Source: Sperchopsis tessellata
Taxonomy: Eukaryota; Arthropoda; Insecta; Coleoptera; Hydrophilidae
Assembly: GCA_033557685.1 (NCBI GenBank)
Contig: JAWQRN010000328.1
Location: 1-31,332, forward strand
Direction: 5' to 3'
DNA length: 31,332 bases
How positions within the stretch are numbered: position 1 is the stretch's first letter; each line of letters starts with the position of its first letter. A model generated the notes under the pieces. The model saw only the letters and a list, made by a program, of their open reading frames with translations, did not search any database and had not been told where the DNA came from. A program made the position numbers and the translations under genes. This document shows, piece by piece, positions 11,678 to 20,919 of the stretch.

Positions 11678-11851
11678 GAGTATTGCCAGGGGATTATAAA
11701 GATTTTAAACCAAACAATCCTGACATTAAAGTAGAAGATGGCACACTAATGATTAATAACATCCAAAAAACAAATGAAGGATATTACTTATGTGAAGCTG
11801 TCAATGGTATTGGATCGGGACTTTCTGCTGTTATTTTGATTAGTGTACAAG
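11678..11851 (+). CDS. Dscam1: Dscam1 Ig8 exon, second half
   Basis: The exon has 174 nt, phase 1 at both ends, with TTTTTAG before and GGTAATT after. It completes Ig8. It reads VLPGDYKDFKPNNPD, then VEDGTLMINNIQKTNEG, then YYLCEAVNGIGSG with the second Ig cysteine, and ends in LISVQ. The YYLCEA segment is the standard F-strand of I-set domains. A 92-nt intron separates it from the Ig9 exon. No stop codon is present. Confidence 0.95.
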
Positions 11852-11943
11852 GTAATTTTTAATTTTTCTTTAAGTTGAAAATAAACCTAATGTACCCAAT
11901 GAATCTAAACCAATTTTTTTATAATTTCATTGTTCTTGATTAG

Positions 11944-12343
11944 CACCACCTCAATTTGAAATCAAGCTGCGCAATCAAACATCTCGACGTGGTGACCCAG
12001 CTGTTCTTCAGTGTGAAGCTAAAGGCGAGAAACCCATTGGAATTTTATGGAACATTAATAGCAAGAGATTGGAACCAAAAGGAGATACCAGATACACCAT
12101 CAGAGAAGAAATTTTGCCCAGTGGAGTTTTGTCAGATTTAAGCATTAAGCGTACTGAACGATCTGATTCTTCCGTTTTCACCTGTGTTGCAACTAATGCT
12201 TTTGGAAGTGATGATACTAGCATCAATATGATTGTGCAAGAAGTCCCTGAAGTACCATATGGCTTAAAAGTTTTAGATAAATCTGGAAGATCTGTACAGT
12301 TATCTTGGGTTGCTCCTTACGATGGAAACTCTCCAGTTAAGAA
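11944..12343 (+). CDS. Dscam1: Dscam1 Ig9 and start of FN1
   Basis: This 400-nt exon begins after TTGATTAG (phase 1) and ends at AA|GTATGT (phase 2). Ig9 occupies roughly the first 97 residues: APPQFEIKLRNQTSRRG with an NQT sequon, LQCEAKGEKPIGILW with the first Cys and Trp, and SSVFTCVATNAFGSDD with the second Cys. VQEVPEVPYGLKVLDKSG then opens FN1, with its B-strand tryptophan in VQLSWVAPYDG. Sequence conservation with known insect Dscam1 is very high here. Splitting a domain pair at this point, within FN1, matches the family's gene structure as far as I know it. Confidence 0.96.
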
Positions 12344-12703
12344 GTATGTTCACCTGTATTTTTTACTTACCTTGTATGATAGTCTTATGATAAAACCCTA
12401 CTTTGCTCCATTATGTTTAGTTGCCGACATCCTTCATATCATCACACCAAAACCCTTTAGTTACTCTGCTTACTTTTCCAGTCACTTCTTTCAAGAAATC
12501 CTTTGGGCTGTGTACTTTCTTCAAATAACCATTTTTAAATAATCTGATGATATTTATCTATTTATTATATGGGCTATCAACATCATTTTGTAATCGCATG
12601 TATGTTACTGTTGATAAGATTTGTTCTGATAAATCTGCTATAAACTAGAGATTTTCCCAATTTTACCTAGGCAGTGAACATCAGTATGAACTTTGTATAG
12701 TTA

Positions 12704-12766
12704 GGGGTGCATTAGTAGTGGCAATATTCACACCTACTTTGTATTGTGTTTGTCATTGGAACAGTG
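12704..12766 (+). repeat. Copy 1 of a dispersed repeat (second copy near 27859)
   Basis: GGGGTGCATTAGTAGTGGC at 12704 onward matches GGGGTGCACTATTAGTGGC at 27859 onward, continuing into AATAT. Weaker similarity runs over the next 40 bases (CCTACTTTGTATTG / CCACTATATTCTAC, then TCATTG). Two copies in separate introns of one gene indicate an unnamed interspersed family. Confidence 0.4.
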
Positions 12767-12804
12767 TGGTAACACAGCAAAAACAAAATATGTCATTCGT
12801 TAGA

Positions 12805-12985
12805 ATTTTTTGCTTCCTTGGCCGCACATGAATGTATTATTTTGATATTTGATTAAATCAAATGTCAAGCAGACCGGCCAAGTCAAATAAGTATCGAAAA
12901 AATTTTCGATACATATTGATTTATGTATATAATATATTGACTTGGCTTGATATTTGATTTAATCAAATATCAAAATAATATGTCA
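12805..12985. mobile_element. Foldback repeat with nested palindromes (second copy at 31261-31332)
   Basis: Arms 12835-12886 and 12937-12985 are inverted copies. The left arm carries a 7-base insertion relative to the right. Each arm contains its own near-palindrome, TTTGATTAAATCAAA. The loop contains another inverted pair, GTATCGAAAA / TTTTCGATAC (12891-12912). The left flank, TTCCTTGGCCGCACATGAAT, recurs near 31271 with few changes. No coding capacity is present. It is best read as a non-autonomous foldback element. Confidence 0.6.
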
Positions 12986-13043
12986 TTAGTTGTATTTAAT
13001 AAAAATTGCCTATCTATAATTTAATTATAAATTAATTCTTTAG

Positions 13044-13446
13044 GTACATGATTGAATACAAACCTAGCAAGGCAAGTTGGAATCAGGACATGGAACGTGT
13101 ACTAGTACCAGGAGATCAAACTGAAGCTGGAGTTTTCACCTTGAAACCTGCCACTACATATCATATCCGTATTGTTGCTGAAAATGAAATTGGAATTAGT
13201 GATCCCTCAGATACTGTAACCATCATAACTGCTGAAGAAGCACCCAGTGGCCCACCAACTTCTATCAGAGTAGAAGCTACTGACCAACACTCGATGAAAG
13301 TCTTCTGGAAACCCCCAGCAAGAGCTGAATGGAATGGAGAAATTTTGGGCTACTATGTTGGATACAAACTTGCATCATCAGATAAACCATATCTCTTTGA
13401 AACTGTTGAATTTAGCAGAGAAGAAGGAAAAGAACATCATTTACTA
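13044..13446 (+). CDS. Dscam1: Dscam1 end of FN1 and start of FN2
   Basis: This 403-nt exon begins after TTCTTTAG (phase 2) and ends at CTA|GTAAGC (phase 0). It begins YMIEYKPSKASWNQDMERV and completes FN1 with TYHIRIVAENEIGISDPS, the F-strand tyrosine region. The linker ITAEEAPSGPPTSIRVEA leads into FN2, which has the core tryptophan in MKVFWKPPARAEWNGEILG and YYVGYKL. The methionine at 13048 is internal and is not a translation start. FN domains 1-4 form part of the membrane-proximal stalk of the receptor. Confidence 0.95.
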
Positions 13447-13748
13447 GTAAGCCGTTTTAAATATTTTTTCAGGTCACAATATCTTCTGAAAAGCAAACAT
13501 TTTTCTTTTACAAATCATTTAGTGTGTTTTTGGATGAGCAAGTGTTTTTTTACTGAAAGAAACAATACATATGAAACTTTTTAGTTCTCAAGATAAAAAA
13601 TAATTTTCAATATTAGAAATTTCTGCCATCTAGTAATGACTGTCCAAAAGGACATAGGTAATGTAGTGTAATTGTGGATCCAATTTTTACACTGGCATAA
13701 GACCTAATAATTATATTATGAAATCTAGAAATGGGCAACTTGTGGACT

Positions 13749-14130
13749 AAGATTTATTTATTTATTTATTTAATCTACTACTCTGCCGACAATGGTCCAT
13801 TTATAGAGAACCCAAGTTGTCCTAGGGAGAGATGGCACATATCTACATGCTCATCAATGTTGTGGAGTGTTGAGCACATCCTAAATATTGGAGAATTAAT
13901 CAGGACATTAGTTCGGACATGGGGCAGGTAAAACAAATGTTGGTACCTGAAAGAAGTAGTGGGTACATGGATGTTGATATATGCAAGTGAAGCAGGATCA
14001 TCGATTAAGTTGTGGAGAAGTTTGAATAGACATATGGTGTCTATTACTTTCCGACGGTCATTTAAAGAGGTCATGTGGAGAGTTTCTAGGAGTGTTCCAT
14101 TGGGACATCCTTGCTCTGGGTATATGTGGA
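13749..14130 (-). mobile_element. 5'-truncated LINE 3' end (CR1/Jockey-like)
   Basis: The minus-strand frame from about 14074 to 13778 reads LNDRRKVIDTICLFKLLHNLID, then ASLAYINIHVP, then YLPHVRTNVLINSPIFRM. This is the pattern of the C-terminal region of CR1/Jockey-group LINE reverse transcriptases (RR...D...FKLL.N.ID, R.H..FY.P..RTN...NSP..RM). The stop codon is followed, toward lower coordinates, by a (TTTA)n run at about 13751-13772, which on the minus strand is a (TAAA)n 3' tail. Only the 3' 0.4 kb remains. Confidence 0.75.
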
Positions 14131-14246
14131 TTTTTTTTATTTATGGAATTTTCTTATGTAGTTTCATTAATTGCTTTAAATCGTAATTTCTTATGAAAAT
14201 AACAGGTCTTTACAATTTGTAATAGCTGACAAAGAAATTGTCAAAG

Positions 14247-14666
14247 TAATAAAATTATCATGTCAATTAATCACGTTCGTACGTTGTGACATCACAAGTA
14301 GCGCTAACGGAAATATTGCAGGTATAATTGTATATACTGAAGTTATCTATAGTGCTGGTCCATGCAAATTTACCGGACACAAAGATTATGCCAAACGGTT
14401 CGTGAAAAAGTGCCACAAAAATTCATATGCAGTAATGGCGAATTCTAAGCATTGTTTTGTACATTCTTGTAAAAATAATACAAATTCTACACCCGACAAA
14501 CTGTGGTTTAGAGTTACAGACAGAAGTAATTTCAACAGTGCGCAATTGTTGTGAGGACTATTTTAAAGTAACACAAAATTCCAATTTCAGTTTAAAAATG
14601 AGATAATCATTTTGGAATCTACTTAAGATGAATATTCGGAACGCGCTTTTGTAAATCCGGGATCCC
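14247..14666 (+). mobile_element. Tandem duplication unit 1 with THAP-like zinc-finger fragment
   Basis: This is the first of two 420-bp head-to-tail copies, about 97% identical (roughly 14 differences by eye). From 14436 it encodes MANSKHCFVHSCKNNTNSTP and then DKLWFR. The C-x4-C at the N terminus followed by a short polar stretch is the start of a THAP DNA-binding domain (C2CH). After a frame break, a CCEDYF segment near 14547 resembles the distal CxxH part with His replaced by Tyr. The middle of the domain is missing and stops interrupt it, so it is not functional. THAP domains are common in P-element-like and other DNA transposons, hence the label. The transposon family is not determined. 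Confidence 0.55.
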
Positions 14667-15087
14667 TAATAAAATTATCACGTAAATTAATCACGTTCGT
14701 ACGTTGTGACATCACAAGCAGCGGTAACGGAAATATTGCAGGTATAATTGTATATACTGAAGTTATCTATAGTGCTGGTCCATGCAAATTTACCGGACAC
14801 AAAGATTATGCCAAACGGTTCGTGAAAAAGTGCCACAAAAATTCATATGCAGTAATGGCGAATTCTAAGCATTGTTTTGTACATTCTTGTAAAAATAATA
14901 CTTATTCTACACCCGACAAAATGTGGTTTACAGTTGCAGACAGAAGTAATTTCAACAGTGCGCAATTCTTGTGAGGACTATTTTAAAGTAACACAAAATT
15001 CCAATTTCAGTTTAAAAATGAAATAATCATTTTGGAATCTACTTAAGATGAATATTCTGAACGGGCTTTTGTAAATCCGGAATCCCT
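14667..15087 (+). mobile_element. Tandem duplication unit 2 with THAP-like fragment
   Basis: This second copy lies exactly 420 bases downstream of the first and carries the same truncated frame from 14856 (MANSKHCFVHSCKNN). Differences from copy 1 are scattered substitutions, including CAA to CTT within the THAP-like frame and G to C near 14968. The 120 bases covering 14761-14880 are identical to copy 1. The join at about 14660-14670 is seamless (GGATCCCTAATAAAATTATC), as expected for unequal exchange or tandem duplication rather than two independent insertions. Confidence 0.6.
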
Positions 15088-15937
15088 GACGTTAATGATC
15101 AACTAGATTTCATTAAACATTATTGTGATCGATCCAACTTGACCTAATTAGCAATTGGTAACAGTAAGACAAGGATGATCAAATTACTCTTTTTGAGTAA
15201 TATATGAACAATAGAGTTTAACTAGCATGTATTGATGTGGTGCAGTAGATATGTTTCTGCCATAGATATTTGATAATATAGACAGAACTCTTTGGTGATA
15301 TATTGTCCATTACGACTAGCTGTGAAATTAGTAATTCCCATAACTTTCATTAAAAAAATTTGCAACAGTATCATACCCATGTTCGAGAATTGTACAAAAC
15401 TATTTGCACGAGGACTAAGTGTAGATGATTAGTAGCTTCATATATAATTTTTTGATACTTGACTATTCGTCTTGTTTCCTTATTTATAGATTCCTAGTTT
15501 GTGCATGTAAATTACCATAGATATATTTTTTGGTAAGGAAACTAGGAACCAACTAAGTTTATTAAAGTGTTTTCTTGGCATTTTAAAAATTGTATAGACA
15601 TATAATTTTAAAGGACACAGTATTACAACCAAAGAGTTTCTCTTTTTTTTTATTTTAATATTGTAGAAAACGTTATTTATCTGTTAGTATATTTCTTGTG
15701 ACTCGTATGGTAGTCACCATTTAGAGATAACTTTTTCAGTATTAGGCCTCAGTTTTCCAGAGTGATGATACATTTGTTTTTCCGAGTTAATCAGTATGGC
15801 CTTGAAATGCATACATCTCAATGCCTTTAGTTTTGTGTTCTTACTTTGAATCAAAGGAACTATTGTTTTCTCAAGGATGGCAAAAATTCCTCATATTTTT
15901 TACTGCTATATAAAGATTGATTATATATTTTGTTTAG

Positions 15938-16193
15938 ATCTCTGGTTTGAAAACATACACCCAATATTCCATTGTCGTACAAGCCTTCAACAAAGTAGGA
16001 GCTGGACCAATTTCTGAAGATATCAAAGCTTACACTGCTGAAGGAACACCCGAGCAACCACCTCAAGATACCATTTGTACCACCCTTACCGCTCAAACCA
16101 TCCGTGTATCCTGGGTTTCACCTCCTCTCACTGCAGCTAATGGAGTAATTAAAGGATACAAAGTTATTTATGGACCATCTGATGCTTGGTTTG
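15938..16193 (+). CDS. Dscam1: Dscam1 end of FN2 and start of FN3
   Basis: This 256-nt exon begins after TTTGTTTAG in phase 0 and ends at TTT G|GTAAGT in phase 1. ISGLKTYTQYSIVVQAFNK with VGAGPISED completes FN2 (F-strand tyrosine and G-strand). YTAEGTPEQPPQDTICTTLT opens FN3, whose core is TIRVSWVSPP followed by ANGVIKGYKVIYGPSDAWF. The split Asp codon (G|AT) joins cleanly to the next exon. The TTG at 15947 is internal and not a start. Confidence 0.95.
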
Positions 16194-16312
16194 GTAAGTT
16201 TTTTGGCCTCCAAAGGTAGCAATTACAATTTCAGATTTGGCATCAAGTAATAAAATTATTTCTCTTGTATTTACTCGTATTATATATATATTTGAAATAA
16301 AATGTATTTTAG
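16194..16312 (+). other. Dscam1: 119-nt intron inside FN3
   Basis: Short intron from GTAAGT to TATTTTAG. It is in frame-open reading with neither neighbour and carries no other feature. It is one of four introns under 500 nt in this stretch of the gene. Confidence 0.9.
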
Positions 16313-16792
16313 ATGAAAATACCAAAGATGCTAAGATCACCGCCTCAAGTGAAACTATTTTACATGGACTTAAGAAATACACTAACTACAGCATGCAAGT
16401 TTTGGCCTACACTTCAGGAGGAGATGGAGTACGAAGCAATCCAATCCATTGCCAAACTGAACAAGATGTACCAGAAGCTCCATTTGCAATTAAAGCTCCT
16501 GTGATGTCTGCAGATTCTATTTTAGTGAGCTGGAAACCACCAGTGGAACCCAATGGCATTGTTGAACAATATACTGTTTATGTAAAAGAAGTTGGGCTTG
16601 TTGATGGTGAAGAAACAAGTAATGCTGCTCCTAAGACACAGAAGATTATACCAAATATGAAGAACCAAAATTTAATATATCAGGCTAAAGATCTAGACAG
16701 CAAGATGAAATATGAATTTTGGGTAACTGCTTCTACTAATATTGGTGAAGGGCAACCTTCAAAGAGTGTTATTGTATCTCCAAGTACTAAAG
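16313..16792 (+). CDS. Dscam1: Dscam1 end of FN3 and FN4
   Basis: This 480-nt exon is phase 1 at both ends, with TATTTTAG before and GGTAAAT after. It starts DENTKDAKITASSETILHGL and finishes FN3 with YTNYSMQVLAYTSGGDGVRS, where NYS is a potential glycosylation sequon. HCQTEQDVPEAPFAIKAPVM opens FN4, with SILVSWKPPVEPNGIVEQY and the F-strand KYEFWVTASTNIGEGQPS. It ends SVIVSPSTK. No stop or frameshift is present. Confidence 0.96.
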
Positions 16793-18501
16793 GTAAATTG
16801 TTTATTTTACATTGTCACTAGCCCAAACCATCCCTAAATTCAATTTTGTCATAACAGTTTGACTTGTATGTCATAATTTAGAATAACCTTTAAATATCCA
16901 GCATGCCTAAGAAAACCAGCTATCAGAAAATTATCACAAAATACTTAAGAACAATTCAGAAATTCATTTGAGAGATTACATATAATATCTAAATAATATT
17001 TTTTTTAAATGGTTTAATTATCAAATTTTTACTTAATCAATATGTTTACGAAACTTTTATTCATGTGCTAATATCATATGGACATGTCTAAAGGACTGAA
17101 TACTTAGTTGGTTATATATATATATATAATACAATACTAAGCAAGCATACGACGTGTATGCGCTTACGATTTATTTATTTGAATATGCTACCCTTAAATA
17201 AGGTAATAAAGTAACATAGTGTACCATTAAATAATTTTTATTTAGTTAATGACTAAAGCTCTACAAATAAATACATACCCCAAATTTACACACAAACATG
17301 ATCCATGTTGACGATCTTATGGATATCAAATTTCATTTATTAAATTTGGGCAACGTACGGAAGGAGTTTATATATGAAGGAAATTATTTCTAATAACATA
17401 ATAGCATGAATACAAAATTAGTTCTTTATTTTGCTGCATCCACTTTATTGATAAATTTGGAAATCATCCTTATTTTGTATTGTGATACTTAACTTATACT
17501 CCAATATTTTTACAGAAAAGTTGTGACTACACCCTTTACATTAATTTTAATTTTGGATTTACTTATCACTATCATTTAATACCATGTTACTTACCTTCGG
17601 TTATCTGTAAAATATATTTATATCACCAGATTAGTTCACCCATTCATCAGATATATAACATACCAAAGAGTAAGTGGTCCACACTGTGTCATAAATTATT
17701 AAAAATAAATTGTAGGGAACAGAACTCTGTTATCCTCTTTTTAATATTTGACTATTATAACATTTTCGAAAATTTTCATGTCTACATTGCTTTCCTTAGT
17801 ATATTTCATACCTATCAGGTGTTATCATATTATGAATAGCAGTCTTTTTATTTTTGTGCCAGTCACTATTTCAATTTCTGTATTTTGAATTCATCGTTCT
17901 ACCAAGAACTTTTTATTGAGTTTAGCTACGTACAATCTCTTCTGCTCTAAAAGTAATAGATCTTATGAAAATTTTGATATTTATAATTCCCCATACACCA
18001 TTAACACAAGCTTCTAGCTTGTGTATCTTCGTAGTTGTACAGTTTACTTTATTTTTGTTTTACTTCTTTATTGTAACTTAGCTCTGATTTTATTTTTCTT
18101 TTGTTTTCTGTCTGTTATGATCACTTCAAACATTCAGTTTCTTTTCGATTTTTATGTTGCACCAATATATACATTTATAATCAAATGTAATCCCTTCCCA
18201 TGCCCTTTTGTTTACTTGTGTAGAGTTCTATGCCTGAATAATTATTGAATTATTGAAGAAGCACAACTTAAGTTACCTCCTTAAATTTTTACTGCCATCT
18301 CATCACAATGTCTCCCCCTTATTATTAGTTAGTATTTGTTGTAAATTTCTCAGTTGCATTAAATATAAATTATGTGCTAGTCAGTCATCTTTTTTTGCTA
18401 TTCGTCCAATAAAATATATAATGTATTATGTAGGTACTGTAGAACTGACTTTTATTAAATAATTAATATATAAATTCCTTTAAGTTTTCTTACAAATTAT
18501 G

Positions 18502-18980
18502 TACTATTTCACTATATTTTGACCCCCCCACTCTTGTTAGAAGAGCTATAAAAAAAGTTAAATACAAAAGTTGTAGGGTTTCATCTACATTCTTTTTAAA
18601 TACTGTTACAAACAATTGCCTGCAAATGTCACGTGATTTAAGAATAGAGGTGATTTTTTTAAAAGGATGACCTGTATATTTTTATATTTTCTTTTAGATC
18701 CTTTTTTCAAATTTCAAATATATAAGGGTTGATAGCTGTTATAGTTTTTGATATATTGGTCCTTGAAAATGCTTTAAATATGCATTATTTTAAAGCTTGT
18801 ACTGACAGAAGCGTAGTAGGCTTTGGCTAATGATCTATTCCAACATTATTTCTATATTACCATTGCTGTTATTTGACATTCGTTAGTACTATTTCATCAA
18901 AATAATTTACATAGAGCCGAAAAGTTTGAAATATTTTCCCTTTATTTCAAAAACAATAAAAATAAAAAAGCTGCAAGAAG
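18502..18980 (+). repeat. Left terminal inverted repeat of the mariner-type element
   Basis: This arm pairs with 20076-20490. Shared blocks (given as on this strand) include CAATTGCCTGCA, GTCACGTGAT, TTAGATCCTTTTTT, TTTCAAATATATAA, GGCTAATGATCTAT and GCCGAAAAGTTTGAAATATT. A segment near 18780-18825 is absent from the other arm. Confidence 0.85.
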
Positions 18981-20075
18981 AGAGTAAATAGCATTATACC
19001 GAAATAGCCCCGCTCCCAGTGAAAACACATTTTTAAATACTTATAGAAATTTGAGAAGTACTAACAGTCTTAAAAGAAAAAGTCGTAGCGCTAGAGCAAA
19101 CGAGAAGTTTTTCCGCACCCATAGTCTAAACGTTTATTTTAAAACAAAACCTCTCTGAGTAAAATCTGTATTCTGATAGCCAACTGCGGATTAGCGTTTT
19201 GAGATGTTTAATCATGTAAATAATTTATTTTAGAAAATGTTTAAATTAGTTTACGTGCTGCATCACGTGAAACTCAAAAAAGTTATTCAAGAATTCAACG
19301 AACGTTAAAAAAAACATGAATATTGGCATTACAAATTATTACCAGTTCAGGAGCTTACAGAACATCAAAAGCAGAAAAGATTGAAGTTTTGCCAGCAAAT
19401 TCTCTAAAGACTGTTTGAAAACCCTAAATTGTACGAACACATCGTATGGACAGCTGAATCGTCGTTTTTTACAGGATGGATTTTTAACAGCTAAAGTACA
19501 CGTTCTTGGGAGGATGAAAATTAACAATATAGAACAGTTGTCCCAGTTAAAATGTCCGGTAAAAAATCTATTAATGTTTGGTGGGATATATTCCTAAATA
19601 AAATTGTAGGGCCTATATTTTCTTATTATAACTTAACACGGGAAACATATCTGGAAATGTTTCTTCCAGTGGTAGGATAGCTTTTGGATCAACAATTTTC
19701 TACTGAGGATCTTCATCACATAACTTGGCAACAGAACAGAGTTCGGGAGCATTTAAATGGTCAATGTGACATTTGGATTGCCCCGATATAACACCTTTGA
19801 ATGTATTTTTGTGGGGATTTTTAAAGGACAAAGTTAATAATAATTTTAATCAGAGTGTTGAAACTATTAAAAATAAGCTTAGGGGAGAAATTTATGAATA
19901 AAACTGGGACAACAATAACGCTATTTCAAACTGCCTACAAAATTTAAGACTTTGTTTTAATAATGGTGGCCATTTTGAACAATTTCTATAGTTTATAAAC
20001 CCTCATGTAGTAGCAAAATGTAGTGCTACAGTTTTGTTTTAAGACTGTTAATATATCTGTATTCAAAAATGTGAT

Positions 20076-20490
20076 TTCTTGCAACTTTTTTATTTTTATT
20101 GTTTTTTAAATAAAGAGAAAATATTTCAAACTTTTCGGCTTCTATGTAACCCATTTTGATGAAATAATACCAAATGTCAAACAACAACAATGGTAATAAA
20201 GAAACAATGTTGTCATAGATCATTAGCCAAAACATATTTAGAGCATTTTTTTTCAAGGTCCAGTACGTCTAAAACTATTACAGCTAGACCTACGACCTTT
20301 ATATATTTGAAATTAAAAAAAAAAGGATCTAAAGGAAAATGTAGAAATATATAAGATGTTCCCTTTAAAAAAAATCATCTCCATTCGTATATCACGTGAC
20401 CTATGCAGGCAATTGTTTTCTTTTATATAACTTCTTTTATAACTCTTATAATAAAGGGGGGGGGTCAAAATATGGAGAATCACCCTGTAC
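20076..20490 (-). repeat. Right terminal inverted repeat of the mariner-type element
   Basis: This is the reverse complement of the left arm. Its outer end reads GTACAGGGTGATTCTCCATA on the minus strand, which looks better preserved than the left end. The terminal TA dinucleotides at both ends (18502-18503 and 20488-20489) fit TA target-site use by this superfamily. Confidence 0.85.
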
Positions 20491-20629
20491 GAAGCATATA
20501 TTACCTCTTCTTTTCAGTATTTTAATTAAGCAACGCTTTACTCATAGTGTATCTTTTATTTTGATATATTACGTGTAATTTTCTGTATATACATTTGAAT
20601 CTTTCTAACCTAATTTTTTTATGCTTTAG

Positions 20630-20919
20630 TTCCTGCTAAAATAGCTTCATTTGATGATTCATTCACGACAACGTATAAAGAAGATGTTACACTCCCATGC
20701 TTAGCTGTTGGAGTACCTCAACCAGCTATCACGTGGAAAATTAAAGGAGTTGCATTTGCTTCAAATGATCGTATTAGACAACAACCTGATGGATCATTGT
20801 TTATTCGTGATGTAACACGTACTGATGCTGGAGAATATTCTTGCCATGTTGACAACTCATTTGGTCAAGATTCCGTCACACATCAGTTGATTGTACATGC
20901 TCCGCCACATGCACCACTG
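20630..20919 (+). CDS. Dscam1: Dscam1 Ig10 exon
   Basis: This 290-nt exon begins after ATGCTTTAG in phase 1 and ends at CTG|GTATTT in phase 0. It encodes the complete tenth Ig domain inserted between FN4 and FN5, a hallmark of Dscam. It opens VPAKIASFDDSFTTTYKED. LPCLAVGVPQPAITWKIKG has the first Cys and Trp, and RTDAGEYSCHVDNSFGQDS has the second Cys. It closes with LIVHAPPHAPL. There are no stop codons. It has no early methionine, so it is easily missed by start-based ORF finding. Confidence 0.95.

Larger units (their letters stand above)
12344..13043 (+). other. Dscam1: 700-nt intron inside FN1
   Basis: The intron runs from GTATGT to TTCTTTAG. Its 3' half is mostly occupied by a foldback repeat (12805-12985), and a short dispersed repeat lies at 12704-12726. 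No exon is visible between. Confidence 0.8.
13447..15937 (+). other. Dscam1: 2.5-kb intron inside FN2
   Basis: The intron runs from GTAAGC to TTTGTTTAG. It holds a LINE 3' fragment at 13749-14130 (minus strand) and a 420-bp tandem duplication at 14247-15087, each annotated. 15090-15937 is AT-rich with no recognisable exon or repeat. Confidence 0.8.
18502..20490 (+). mobile_element. Dead Tc1/mariner-superfamily transposon with very long terminal inverted repeats
   Basis: Two arms, 18502-18980 and 20076-20490, are inverted copies of each other over more than 400 bp. They differ by scattered substitutions and an indel of about 43 bp (present only in the left arm). Each arm has a poly-C/poly-G block near its outer end (TTTTGACCCCCCC). 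Between them, + strand fragments of a transposase are readable in broken frames: KLLPVQELTEHQKQKRLKFC near 19335-19400, IVWTAESSFFTDGF near 19440, KSINVWWDIF near 19565, and PDITPLNVFLWGFLKDKV near 19783-19840. In related transposases the second block normally reads TDES and the fourth PLDxFLWG. Here both catalytic Asp positions are changed (to Ala and Asn), and stops are frequent. The element is about 2.0 kb in total. Confidence 0.8.
16793..20629 (+). other. Dscam1: 3.8-kb intron between FN4 and Ig10
   Basis: The intron runs from GTAAAT to ATGCTTTAG. 16793-18500 is AT-rich, with a short (TA)n run near 17115-17130 and no gene. 18502-20490 is a mariner-type element with very long inverted repeats, annotated separately. 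The last 140 bases before the acceptor carry nothing notable. Confidence 0.8.

Noticed and set aside
13048..13584. Independent gene starting at the ATG at 13048
   Set aside because: The ATG is codon 2 of the complete codons in an internal Dscam1 FN exon. The frame beyond 13446 is intron read-through.
16164..16382. Minus-strand open frame over the 119-nt intron
   Set aside because: It is a shadow of the strongly conserved FN3 exons on the + strand.
17276..17350. Small inverted repeat around CCAAATTTA / TAAATTTGG
   Set aside because: Nine bases in AT-rich DNA are expected by chance. No target duplication or second copy was seen.
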